Source: Candidatus Poribacteria bacterium (GTDB lineage: Bacteria; Poribacteria; WGA-4E; WGA-3G). From it: 64,000 nt of DNA. The notes below the pieces were generated by a model. That model did not search any database and was not told the origin of the DNA. It saw only the letters and a list, made by a program, of their open reading frames with translations. Numbering within the stretch: the first letter of the stretch is position 1; each line of letters opens with the position of its first letter. The stretch spans positions 1 through 64,000 of the forward strand of contig JAJEET010000158.1 in the NCBI GenBank assembly GCA_022820835.1. The letters run 5' to 3'. Position numbers and translations under genes: made by a program. Positions 1-7,906 of the stretch are shown piece after piece.

Positions 1-1
1 T

Positions 2-1678
2 ACGGATCCGAGATATAACGATGACCATCCGGTTGCGGTTGGCTACAACGTCCGAGGTGGCAACGATCAGGCACTCGGTCTTGGTGATGACGCGCCGCGC
101 TATGTGGTTACAGATTTTGCTGGAAACGGTCTACCGGACGATGGTGAATTCGTGTTGGTCCTCCGTACTTCTAAAGATGGTGGACGTGGTGGTGATGAGG
201 GCTATCCTAACGCAAAAGGCGGCCAGGGTAATATCAGTGACGCTGTTGGGTATGACTCGGATTTGGCATCTACAAATCATCCGCTTTATACGAGGCTCTG
301 GCCCTTCAAGGTCCGTGGTGCTCCGCATGTGCATAATAAGATAACGCCGGAGGCAGTCCATTACCGTCAACATCGGATAGACCCAGATGAGTGGACACAT
401 GGCGATAAAGGTCCTGAGCATTTGGCACTACGGGATGCTTATTATACCGGTGTTGGTTATAAACGGTTTGCGACTCTGCGTAATCCGGCACACTTTGGTA
501 CGCCTGGCTACGATCACACAGATTTGATAAAGACCCAGACACCTCATGTTGGTGGCGGCGGTGTCGTAACCATCAGTGAGATTATGTTGGATCAAGGTGA
601 TGGTCGCTATCCGCAGTGGATTGAACTCTATAACAGTTCTGATTCCCCTGTGAACCTTCATGCCGATGCCGGGTGGAGGCTCGTCATTCAGAACTACGAT
701 GATGCCAATGATGCGGGTGTTGCTGCCAGTGACGCGATCCCAGTAGGGAGGTTGTCAGGAACACTTAATTTCAATACCAGCGAGGTCAAGACGATTCTAC
801 CACAGCAGACGGTGATAGTCGCTTCGACGCGTGCGAGAAATTCAGGGAGTGCGTTCTTTGATACGAGCGTTGTCTTCCCGCCAGCTCGCGTCTTCTCGGT
901 TTATGACGATGCCCGCGGTGTATTGGATGTGAACCACACCACGGATCCGATGCTCAGCACACGAGGTTTCTACATTGAGTTGATTGACGGCAAAGGTAAC
1001 ATCTCAGATGGCGTAGGTAACCTTGTCGAGTCTCCGAATCGTCGTGTCGCGGCTGAGATTGCATGGGAGTTGTCCGAGATCACAGGCGAAATGATGGAAG
1101 ACGCGCCGCGTAGTTCCATACTCCGTCGCTATCGTGAACCTAAGGGCGGCGATTCCAGAAAGTGGGAAGCGTATCCTGCCGATGAACTTCTGAAGATGGG
1201 TATCAAAGCAGAAGGATGGGTCCTTGCCTCTATGACGAGCTTCCGTGAAGTTCGCCAGACGTGGTTTGGTCATCAGACGGATGTCGGTTCACCCGGTATC
1301 ACTGGTGGACGTGTCCTGCCTGTCAGTTTGTCTAAGTTCCGTCCGGAACGACTTGACGATGGCACAGTCGTTATCCGCTGGATCACCGAATCTGAGTTGG
1401 ACAACGCAGGATTCAATATCCTCCGTAGCGAGACCCGTACCGGTGAATTCACGCAGATAAACCCGAAATTGATCGCAGGTCATGGTACAACGAGTGAGCG
1501 TAATACTTACGAGTTCACCGATACATCTGCGAAACCCAATGTCGTCTACTATTACCAGATTCAGGATGTCTCCATAGATGGTGATATCCAGACCTTACGG
1601 ATAACGCACCTTCGTGGTAACGTGTCCGCGGCTGGTAAACTCACAACGACATGGGGCGAACTGAAATTACAAGATTAA
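2..1678 (+). CDS. Secreted lamin-tail-domain protein with FnIII-like C-terminus (5' partial)
   Basis: The frame is open at the left edge, so the N-terminus lies outside the window. Two lamin-tail-like (LTD) beta-sandwich segments can be seen: a partial one at the start, and a clearer one beginning near nt 563 (ISEIMLDQG...PQWIELYN). These are followed by a fibronectin-III-like segment (about nt 1318-1600, with VIRWITESELDNAGFNILRS). The protein ends in GKLTTTWGELKLQD, a short polar tail that recurs on two other secreted proteins in this window (24744-25391 and 25412-26065). LTD domains are common in exported bacterial surface proteins; the ligand or function cannot be told. A strong hairpin terminator follows 30 nt after the stop. 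Confidence 0.75.
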   Translation, partial: TDPRYNDDHPVAVGYNVRGGNDQALGLGDDAPRYVVTDFAGNGLPDDGEFVLVLRTSKDGGRGGDEGYPNAKGGQGNISDAVGYDSDLASTNHPLYTRLWPFKVRGAPHVHNKITPEAVHYRQHRIDPDEWTHGDKGPEHLALRDAYYTGVGYKRFATLRNPAHFGTPGYDHTDLIKTQTPHVGGGGVVTISEIMLDQGDGRYPQWIELYNSSDSPVNLHADAGWRLVIQNYDDANDAGVAASDAIPVGRLSGTLNFNTSEVKTILPQQTVIVASTRARNSGSAFFDTSVVFPPARVFSVYDDARGVLDVNHTTDPMLSTRGFYIELIDGKGNISDGVGNLVESPNRRVAAEIAWELSEITGEMMEDAPRSSILRRYREPKGGDSRKWEAYPADELLKMGIKAEGWVLASMTSFREVRQTWFGHQTDVGSPGITGGRVLPVSLSKFRPERLDDGTVVIRWITESELDNAGFNILRSETRTGEFTQINPKLIAGHGTTSERNTYEFTDTSAKPNVVYYYQIQDVSIDGDIQTLRITHLRGNVSAAGKLTTTWGELKLQD

Positions 1679-1707
1679 CTCAGGGATATTCTAACTAACC
1701 TACCCAA

Positions 1708-1749
1708 AGCCACAGGCGATGAACTTTAGTTCATCGCCTGTGGCTTTTT
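1708..1749 (+). terminator. Rho-independent terminator
   Basis: An 18-bp inverted repeat (AGCCACAGGCGATGAACT and its complement) with a 2-3 nt loop is followed by TTTTT. It lies directly downstream of the lamin-tail gene. Confidence 0.9.
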
Positions 1750-1805
1750 AAGGGTTGTCAGTACGCAGTACGATTTTATCGTCCTGCGTAATTAACGATT
1801 CGCAC

Positions 1806-1834
1806 TTGCATATTTCCTGACAAAATGGTATAAT
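1806..1834 (+). promoter_or_regulatory. Sigma-70-type promoter of the split coiled-coil gene
   Basis: TTGCAT (1806-1811), a 17-nt spacer and TATAAT (1829-1834). It points to a small open frame that starts with ATG at 1893 after an AAGGA-type ribosome site and runs only five codons (MKGIA) before the TnpB element's left end. I infer it was the promoter of the coiled-coil gene now resuming at about 3277. Confidence 0.6.
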
Positions 1835-1974
1835 ATATGCATATTAGAACATCCGATTGTTTTATCGAAGACCAAGAAAGGACGAGCAAATAATGAAGGG
1901 AATTGCCTAACAATCCCACTGCTTTATCTGTGGGTCCAACCCCGTCAACCCGTGCCTTCTTTGCTAAAAAAGAT

Positions 1975-2004
1975 TTGACAAACACAGTGATTTTGTGATA
2001 TAAT
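1975..2004 (+). promoter_or_regulatory. tnpB promoter
   Basis: Consensus TTGACA at 1975-1980, an 18-nt spacer and TATAAT at 1999-2004. It lies 90 nt upstream of the tnpB start and inside the inferred element. Confidence 0.75.
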
Positions 2005-2011
2005 TAAGTCA

Positions 2012-2067
2012 CCTAATCAGTGGTGGGTACTGTTAATACCTGCCACACCTTTAACAGAGGGATTAGG
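2012..2067 (+). promoter_or_regulatory. Structured 5' leader of tnpB
   Basis: CCTAATC (2012-2018) pairs with GATTAGG (2061-2067). Inside this, GTGG pairs with CCAC and GGTA pairs with TACC around a small loop. The nested hairpin occupies most of the mRNA between the -10 box and the tnpB start. It could affect tnpB translation or transcript processing; that role is inference. Confidence 0.45.
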
Positions 2068-2093
2068 AAACTTCAGATTAGGAATACCACAAA

Positions 2094-3185
2094 ATGGCCT
2101 TAAAATCACATAAAATAGCGTTACGTCCGACCGATGCCCAGCGTCAATGGTTTGCCCAGCAGTGCGGTTATGCGCGTTTTGCCTATAATGCTGCATTGTC
2201 TGACTTCAAATCAGGATTAGAGTTGGATGACTGGCGTTCATTCATAGACCTCAACAACCGATTCAATCAATCGAAAAAAGCGTTTGACTGGACGAAGGCA
2301 ATGGATCAACGTGCTGCGTTGTATGCGATCCGAAACCTGTCAGAAGGCGTGAAGCGTTGGAAGGATAAGTTAAACGGCTTTCCGAAGTTCAAAAAACGCG
2401 GCAGTCGTCAATCCTACACCACAGACGAACAATCGGTAAAGGTCGAAGGTAAACGTATCAAGTTGCCCAAGATTGGTTGGGTAAAAATGTTTCAGGATTT
2501 ACGTTTTGAAGGTAAGATAATCAAGGTTGTGATTTCAAGGACTGCCCATCGTTGGTTTGTCTCTATCACTGTTGACACGGGAATACCTCATGCTCCCCGT
2601 GATACACGCGGACTCCCTGCTGTTGGCGTTGATGTGGGCATCAACTCACTGGCAACACTTGATAACGGCACGCATTACGAAAATCCGAGACCTCTAAAGC
2701 GTTTTGAGCGGAAACTCGCACGTGAACAACGCAAGCTAAGTCGCAAGGTTTTTCTGTCGGAGAACTGGTATAAGCAGAAGCGGAAAGTGGAACGTATCCA
2801 CTATAAGATTGTTTGTATCCGTCTTGACGCACACCATAAGGCAACAACTAAGATCGTCAATAACGCATCGGCTATTGGTATTGAGACACTTAGGGTTACC
2901 AACCTGCTTAAGAATAAGCGATTAGCAAAGGCACTGTCGGATAGTGCGTTAGGTGGTTTCCTTGAGAAACTGCGGACGAAAGCCGAGTCTCTCGGTATAC
3001 CGATTGTGCAAGCCCCACAATTTTTCGCATCTTCAAAAACATGTAGTAACTGTGGAGAGAAAAAGGAAGATTTATCACTGTCAGATGTGCCGTATCATTG
3101 CAGCAGTTGTGGGTATACAGAGAATAGAGACGTAAACGCTGCTATCAACTTAAAACAACTCGCGGTAGGGCATACCGAGAGATAA
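2094..3185 (+). CDS. tnpB: TnpB RNA-guided nuclease (IS605 OrfB family)
   Basis: The protein is 363 residues, a normal TnpB length. It has an N-terminal HTH/REC-like part (KIALRPTDAQRQWFAQQCG), a RuvC-like split catalytic triad at Asp180 (VGVDVGINSLATL), Glu264 (IGIETL) and Asp346 (DVNAAINL), and an intact zinc ribbon, CxxC at 317/320 and 336/339, before the last aspartate. By family knowledge TnpB is a programmable DNA nuclease guided by an RNA from the element's 3' end, cutting next to a target-adjacent motif and helping the element persist. All key residues are present, so it may be active. The ATG at 2094 was chosen although no strong ribosome site precedes it. Confidence 0.93.
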   Translation: MALKSHKIALRPTDAQRQWFAQQCGYARFAYNAALSDFKSGLELDDWRSFIDLNNRFNQSKKAFDWTKAMDQRAALYAIRNLSEGVKRWKDKLNGFPKFKKRGSRQSYTTDEQSVKVEGKRIKLPKIGWVKMFQDLRFEGKIIKVVISRTAHRWFVSITVDTGIPHAPRDTRGLPAVGVDVGINSLATLDNGTHYENPRPLKRFERKLAREQRKLSRKVFLSENWYKQKRKVERIHYKIVCIRLDAHHKATTKIVNNASAIGIETLRVTNLLKNKRLAKALSDSALGGFLEKLRTKAESLGIPIVQAPQFFASSKTCSNCGEKKEDLSLSDVPYHCSSCGYTENRDVNAAINLKQLAVGHTER

Positions 3186-3276
3186 AACGCTTGTGGAGTT
3201 TGTGTAAGTCCTCCATTTGCGGGAGGCGATAAATGAAGAAGCAAGAATCCCACTCCTTTAGGTGTGGGAGTGTCAA
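3090..3276 (+). ncRNA. Candidate omega (reRNA) guide RNA of TnpB
   Basis: For this family the guide RNA scaffold overlaps the 3' end of tnpB and runs to the right end of the element, with the guide being the flanking DNA. Here the non-coding tail 3186-3276 holds a hairpin CCTCC-ATTTGC-GGAGG and then the CCCAC..GTGGG right-end hairpin. The guide would begin around AATAATAACGATCC. The 5' boundary is a guess. Confidence 0.55.
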
Positions 3277-3640
3277 TAATAACGATCCTATTACCAAAGG
3301 CGACCTGCAAGCACTTAGAGATTTCATCAGACAAGAAAACAGAGACCTTGATAATAGTATTGATAGGAAAATCAAAGGCATCGAAAAAGATGTGGCCAAT
3401 CTTGGAAACAAGGTTGATAATCTTGAAAACAGGGTGGCCAATCTTGAAGACAAGGTTGATAATCTTGAAGACAAGGTTGATAATCTTGAGGGCAAGGTTG
3501 ATAATCTTACAGATGCCGTCGTTGAAGGTTTCAGTAATACCGAGCAGATACTTTCGGATTGGGAAGGTAAACCTGTAGATCTCATTTCGCAACAAACAAA
3601 GACCCAATTACAAGCATCAAAAAAGCAAAAACCGCTCTAA
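3233..3640 (+). CDS. Small coiled-coil protein, probably interrupted by the TnpB element
   Basis: The frame encodes about 135 residues dominated by a heptad repeat (KVDNLEDKVDNLE and variants), which is 21-nt tandem repeats at the DNA level, so a parallel coiled coil is likely. Its present ATG lies inside the IS right end: the first 14 residues (MKKQESHSFRCGSV) are encoded by IS sequence. The native part seems to begin near NNDPITKGDLQALRDFI. The promoter and start at 1806-1904 (MKGI) are in phase to be the original beginning. Function is not recognised; it may be expressed from an IS-supplied start or be broken. Confidence 0.5.
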   Translation: MKKQESHSFRCGSVNNNDPITKGDLQALRDFIRQENRDLDNSIDRKIKGIEKDVANLGNKVDNLENRVANLEDKVDNLEDKVDNLEGKVDNLTDAVVEGFSNTEQILSDWEGKPVDLISQQTKTQLQASKKQKPL

Positions 3641-3704
3641 CAGTTGCATCCTCTCCTGTTGTTGCCTCTCCGTTGCAGGCGAGGTTTGTCCCCTCGCCCT
3701 CTAA

Positions 3705-3882
3705 TGTAGGTTGGGTTGAGTGGCAAGTTTCAACTGCCTGTCGTATTTCCGAAGGATGTTGTTCGGGAATATCCTGTCTGGAGGAACCCAAAATGCGTTG
3801 GGTTTCACGATTTCTGCGTTGTCTGTGATTTTTATTTTCTCTCAGATTGGTTCTTTGTGTGCGTCGTTCAACCCAACCTACA
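3705..3882. repeat. MITE-like repeat, family B (TGTAGGTTGGGTTGA ends)
   Basis: About 178 bp bounded by the inverted ends TGTAGGTTGGGTTGA and TCAACCCAACCTACA. Internally it holds the segment TGCGTTGGGTTTCACGA and a CTCAGATTGGTTCTTTGTG core shared with the copies at 5589-5815. It has no coding capacity and lies immediately upstream of the promoter of the AAA ATPase gene. Confidence 0.75.
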
Positions 3883-3887
3883 ATAAT

Positions 3888-3916
3888 TTGACTCTCGTCC
3901 GCAAATCTGTTATACT
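3888..3916 (+). promoter_or_regulatory. Promoter of the AAA ATPase gene
   Basis: TTGACT (3888-3893), a 17-nt spacer and TATACT (3911-3916), 30 nt before the ATG at 3947. It begins 6 bp after the end of the family B repeat. Confidence 0.7.
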
Positions 3917-3946
3917 TATCAGTAAAACGAGCGATGGACAAAAGCG

Positions 3947-5569
3947 ATGCGACACTTCGGCACCCACGGTCCCGTCAACAGAATAGATAACTACGTCGTT
4001 GCGCGAACCGAGCGGCTTCACGACTTCATCAGACGCCTCAAACTCGGACGCTACATCGTGCTGTTCGCGCCACGCCAGACCGGTAAGACGACCTTCTTCC
4101 AAGACGCGATGACGACACTCGAAACCGAAGGGACAGACTACTTCCCTATACACCTCAATTTTCAAATCTGCAAAAACCTCTCCACCGCCGATTTCTACAG
4201 CTATCTCTACAGAAGGAGTTGCACCGAAATCGGTAACGTCTGCCAACAACGCGGGACACCCCCGTCAACAACACTTGAAGACTTCCTAAAGCGCACATCT
4301 GTAACCGATCATGTCTCGATGCTGGAGTTCTTTGAGCAGCTTCCGAACCACCTTCCGGGCGCGGACACTGCAGAGGCTACGCCGAAACTTGTCCTCATTA
4401 TTGATGAATTCGATGGCATTCCGCAGCTCGCCCTCAGCGACTTTCTCTACACACTCCGCCAGATCTACCATACGCCTGCTGAAGCCCGATGCCCCTATAG
4501 TATCGGTATCGTCGGTGTCAAGAGCATCGCACATCTCAACTATGACCGCTCCATCTCCCCGTTCAACATCCAAGACGAATTCACACTGCCAAACTTCACA
4601 CTTGATCAGGTCAAAGAACTCCTTTCGCAATATACAACCGAAGTCGGACAACCCTTCGCGCCCGATGTCATTGAGAAACTCTATCACCAGACCGCTGGTC
4701 AGCCGTTCCTCGTCAATAGGCTTGCGCAGCTCCTCACCGAAGAACTCGGTATCCCTAAGACCGAGACGATCCAGATGCGGCACTTCTCCGAAGCACAGGC
4801 GCGGCTCCTCACCGAGCGGAACACCAACATCGAGCATCTCATTACGAACATCCGCAGAGATCCACGTTTTGAGAAAACGCTGATGCGTATCGCTTTTTAT
4901 GGAAGCAATATCCCGTTTACGCTGCATAACGAAGTTATCAGTGAGCTCGCAACGTATGGTATCCTCACAGACGGCGGCGATGGAATGTGTCATATCCAAA
5001 ATCCGATCTATCTCCAGTGTATCATTCAGGCGTTTAAACCGATCATCAACGGACTCGAAGACGAGTACCTCCCTGAAGGCGGTCCGATCGACTTTACGGG
5101 ATATGTCACAGAAACGGGGCATCTTCAAATGGCGACGCTCATAGAGAACTTCAAAAACTTCATCGCCCGTGCCGGTTTCAGGATCCTTCAAGTCCCGGAT
5201 ACCCCGCAAGAATTCGTTGGGCAATACCTTCTGTTTGCGTATCTTGATGAGTTCGTCAGGATGGTGGGTGCGACGATGCACTTAGAGGTGCCGACGGGTA
5301 GAGGTCGAACGGATCTGATCATCGGGTATAAAGGTCGTCAATACATCGTTGAGACGAAAGTGTGGCGGAACGCGCGGGTCTATGAAGCGGGCAAGCAGCA
5401 GTTGGCAGCGTATCTCAGATTAGAAGGCGAGAGGGAGGGATATTATATCGTATTCGACTATCGTCAGAAGTCGGAGCCGCGCGTCGAAACCGATAGTGTT
5501 GATAGCTGCACCATTCGGAGTTATGTCATCCCGATTTTGCAGGAAGTTCCCTCCGCCCTCCCGGAATAG
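3947..5569 (+). CDS. AAA-family ATPase with C-terminal PD-(D/E)XK nuclease-like domain
   Basis: The protein is 540 residues. The N-terminal half is an AAA-type domain with Walker A APRQTGKTTF (near residue 45) and Walker B KLVLIIDEFDGIP (near residue 150). The middle is helical, like AAA/winged-helix ATP-binding proteins. The C-terminus has GRTDLIIGYKGRQYIVETKVW, which fits the D...ExK core of a PD-(D/E)XK nuclease fold (DUF1703-like). This architecture is widespread and often multi-copy in Bacteroidetes and environmental phyla; its role is unproven, and a defence or mobile-element role is possible. It is monocistronic, with its own promoter. The start was set at the ATG 30 nt after the -10 box; no strong ribosome site is visible. 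Confidence 0.8.
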   Translation: MRHFGTHGPVNRIDNYVVARTERLHDFIRRLKLGRYIVLFAPRQTGKTTFFQDAMTTLETEGTDYFPIHLNFQICKNLSTADFYSYLYRRSCTEIGNVCQQRGTPPSTTLEDFLKRTSVTDHVSMLEFFEQLPNHLPGADTAEATPKLVLIIDEFDGIPQLALSDFLYTLRQIYHTPAEARCPYSIGIVGVKSIAHLNYDRSISPFNIQDEFTLPNFTLDQVKELLSQYTTEVGQPFAPDVIEKLYHQTAGQPFLVNRLAQLLTEELGIPKTETIQMRHFSEAQARLLTERNTNIEHLITNIRRDPRFEKTLMRIAFYGSNIPFTLHNEVISELATYGILTDGGDGMCHIQNPIYLQCIIQAFKPIINGLEDEYLPEGGPIDFTGYVTETGHLQMATLIENFKNFIARAGFRILQVPDTPQEFVGQYLLFAYLDEFVRMVGATMHLEVPTGRGRTDLIIGYKGRQYIVETKVWRNARVYEAGKQQLAAYLRLEGEREGYYIVFDYRQKSEPRVETDSVDSCTIRSYVIPILQEVPSALPE

Positions 5570-5588
5570 TTCATCTCCATTCATCTAA

Positions 5589-5815
5589 CGAAACCCAACA
5601 ATCGGCTGTGAAGCGTCAAAATGCGTTGGGTTTCACGAGTTGTGTGTTGTCTGTGAGTTTGATTTTCTTTCAGATTGGTTCTTTGTGTTCGCCGTTCAAC
5701 CCAACCTACAATTCAGATAATTCCTCATGCGTTGGGTTTCACGAGTTGTGCGTTGTCTGTGATTTTTATTTTCTCTCAGATTGGTTCTTTGTGTGCGCCG
5801 CTCAACCCAACCTAC
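5589..5815. repeat. Tandem pair of family B repeat units
   Basis: Two units of about 88-90 bp (5622-5710 and 5728-5815) run from TGCGTTGGGTTTCACGAG to CAACCCAACCTAC, preceded by a partial AACCCAACAATCGGCTG end. The two units are nearly identical and also match the inside of 3705-3882. Confidence 0.75.
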
Positions 5816-5863
5816 GGGTCTTTTATGATGGACTGCTGACAACCATCTTACCGACAACTTGAT

Positions 5864-5892
5864 TTGACTTTTCCGAAAAAATATGCTATACT
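5864..5892 (+). promoter_or_regulatory. Promoter of the redoxin-monooxygenase gene
   Basis: TTGACT (5864-5869), a 17-nt spacer and TATACT (5887-5892), 35 nt upstream of the ATG at 5928. Confidence 0.7.
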
Positions 5893-5927
5893 AAAACTGT
5901 AAGAAAAACGAATCAATGGAGGTCCGT

Positions 5928-7766
5928 ATGAAACCGTACGTAACAATATTACTATTGATATTCACGTTGCCGCTCGTCTTACAGGCAGCACCCGATTATA
6001 CGATCACAAATAAACATCGCGTCATCCAAGAGGTATCGCTCAACCAGAACACCGTTCCCATCGGCACCGAATTGCCGCGCCTCAACTTTACGACGCTCAG
6101 CGGCGACACATACACCTTAGACAGTCTCACCGAAAAGGGACCTATCGTTGCCGTATTCCTTGCTACCCGATGTCCTGTCGCGCAACGCTATACCATGCGC
6201 TTGAAACGGCTACACACCGAATTCACTACAAACGACAAGCACACCACCTTCGTCGGTATCTACGCCAACGAAGAGGACACGCTTGAAGATGTGAAAGCAT
6301 ACATCCAGAAGGCAGAATACACCTTCCCCATCGTCAAGGACACTACCGGCTACCTTGCCGAATTGCTCGGTGCTACCATGACACCGCAGGCGATGCTCAT
6401 TGACACGAGTGGTATCCTACGCTACCGCGGTGCCATTGACGATAACCGCTACGAGACCCGTATCAAAGAGAACTACCTACGCGATGCCCTCCTCGCAACG
6501 CATACTGGTGATGCTATTCCGCTGCAAGAGGCACCAGCGTTCGGATGCACCATCCATCTCCCTGAAGCGAGTCTCCCGTCCGACGTTACCTATAGCGGAC
6601 ACATCGCTGCGATACTCCAGAACAATTGCCAAGCCTGCCATCGTCACGGCGAAGTCGCACCCTTCACGCTGACCGACTACGGCGACGCGAAAGCGTGGGC
6701 AACCGAGATCGCTGTTTACACGGAATCGCGGCTCATGCCGCCTTGGAAACCCGCACCGGGATACGGACACTTCAAGAACCAACGACGGCTTACAGATAGC
6801 CAGATCGAACTAATCGCACGCTGGGTAGACGCAGGCGCGCCCCCCGGCGACCTCAACGCTGTACCAACCGCACCCGAATTCCACGATGGGTGGGCACTCG
6901 GGAAACCCGATCAGATCTTTGAGATGCCCGTCGAATACGAAATCGACGCTGAAGGCGAAGACGAATACCGGCAGTTTATTATACCCACCAACTTTGAGAC
7001 CGACATGTACGTCCAAGCTGTTGACGTACAACCCGGCAACCGTAAGACTGTCCACCATGTTATCCCGTATCTCGATGTCAACGGCGAAGCGCGCAAACTC
7101 GACGCACAGGACCCGAAACCCGGATACGTCACCGACGGCACCGGGCCAGGGTTTGACGCTGTCGGATCGCTCGGTGGTTGGGCACCCGGTGTCACACCGT
7201 CCGTCTTACCCGAAGGTGTCGGCTATCTCTTACCGAAGGGTGCCGATATCGTTATGCAGGTACACTACTATCGGACGGGACACATCGAATACGATCGTTC
7301 GCGGCTCGGTCTCTATTTCTCGAAAGTTCCAGACACAGCACCGCTCCACATCGGCAGTGCCATTAACTCCGAATTCGTGATCCCACCCGGCGAGGCATGG
7401 CATGAGGTCTTAGCCTCTCGGAAGGTCAAGGAGGATGTCTATCTCTTAGGGACGATGCCGCACATGCATCTGCTCGGACGCGACATGCGAATCGTTGCGA
7501 AGACCCCGGAAGGTGAAGCGCACGATCTCATTTGGGTCAAGGATTGGGACTTCAATTGGCAGGATGCCTATCACTATCAGGCACCACTATTCTTACCGGC
7601 TGGTACGACGGTTGACCTCGTTGCGCACTTCGACAACTCCGCAGAGAACCCAGCCAATCCACATACGCCTCCCGTTCCAGTAGGCTGGGGCGAAAAAACC
7701 ACAGACGAGATGTGTATCGGGTTCTTCTACTACGTAAAAGCGAGCCAATTCTCGCCGAATGATTGA
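5928..7766 (+). CDS. Exported redoxin / cytochrome-c-like / Cu monooxygenase-like fusion
   Basis: The start is ATG 5928 because GGAGGT (5918-5923) sits in front of it; the upstream ATG at 5916 overlaps that site. The product of 612 residues has an N-terminal signal peptide. It has a thioredoxin/AhpC-like domain (about 35-190) with a single conserved Cys82 in ATRCPVAQ. A c-type heme motif CQACH follows (Cys234, Cys237, His238), and then a C-terminal half resembling copper type II ascorbate-dependent monooxygenases (about 320-605, with MQVHYY and the HxH motif at His512/His514 in MPHMHLLG). Similar modular proteins are known in Planctomycetes-type genomes; the substrate is unknown. Periplasmic electron transfer is inferred from the heme motif and signal. 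Confidence 0.78.
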   Translation: MKPYVTILLLIFTLPLVLQAAPDYTITNKHRVIQEVSLNQNTVPIGTELPRLNFTTLSGDTYTLDSLTEKGPIVAVFLATRCPVAQRYTMRLKRLHTEFTTNDKHTTFVGIYANEEDTLEDVKAYIQKAEYTFPIVKDTTGYLAELLGATMTPQAMLIDTSGILRYRGAIDDNRYETRIKENYLRDALLATHTGDAIPLQEAPAFGCTIHLPEASLPSDVTYSGHIAAILQNNCQACHRHGEVAPFTLTDYGDAKAWATEIAVYTESRLMPPWKPAPGYGHFKNQRRLTDSQIELIARWVDAGAPPGDLNAVPTAPEFHDGWALGKPDQIFEMPVEYEIDAEGEDEYRQFIIPTNFETDMYVQAVDVQPGNRKTVHHVIPYLDVNGEARKLDAQDPKPGYVTDGTGPGFDAVGSLGGWAPGVTPSVLPEGVGYLLPKGADIVMQVHYYRTGHIEYDRSRLGLYFSKVPDTAPLHIGSAINSEFVIPPGEAWHEVLASRKVKEDVYLLGTMPHMHLLGRDMRIVAKTPEGEAHDLIWVKDWDFNWQDAYHYQAPLFLPAGTTVDLVAHFDNSAENPANPHTPPVPVGWGEKTTDEMCIGFFYYVKASQFSPND

Positions 7767-7781
7767 TTCGCGTAATTGAAT

Positions 7782-7850
7782 GGCGGGGTTGCAAACCCCG
7801 CCTGCAAACTGGGGTGCGTTCTATTGAGTGGCGGGGTTTCAAACCCCGCC
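7782..7850. repeat. Two copies of the GGCGGGG palindrome
   Basis: Copies lie at 7782-7802 (centre TTGCAAA) and 7830-7850 (centre TTTCAAA), each GGCGGGG...CCCCGCC and each followed by TGCAA. They sit between the convergent ends of the redoxin-fusion and yihY genes. There is no T-run, so a simple terminator role is unlikely. Confidence 0.8.
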
Positions 7851-7906
7851 TGCAAGAATGGGAAAATTTGAGGAAATGGGAATATCAAAAAATAGCCGAA
7901 ACGACA

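Larger units (their letters stand above)
1905..3276 (+). mobile_element. IS200/IS605-type element carrying only tnpB (IS1341-like)
   Basis: The element is about 1.37 kb. Subterminal imperfect hairpins lie near both ends: CCCAC..GTGGG at 1915-1934 near the left and CCCAC..GTGGG at 3249-3268 near the right. The right one has the AATCCCAC..TTTAG..GTGGGAGTGTCAA form typical of IS200/IS605 right ends. There is no tnpA, so mobility would need a TnpA in trans. The exact ends are inferred, not proven: the left end is placed just after ATGAAGGGAATT (1893-1904) and the right end before AATAACGATCC, because joining those flanks restores an open frame. No target duplication is expected for this family. 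Confidence 0.7.

Noticed and set aside
3410-3510. Regular 21-nt repeats that could suggest a CRISPR array
   Set aside because: The repeats are contiguous without spacers and encode heptads of a coiled coil.
4286-5281. A 331-codon open frame antisense to the AAA ATPase gene
   Set aside because: It is a shadow of the real gene; the opposite strand has Walker motifs and a promoter, this one has nothing.
7782-7850. GGCGGGG palindromes as rho-independent terminators
   Set aside because: None is followed by a T-run, and several lie inside operons or upstream of genes.
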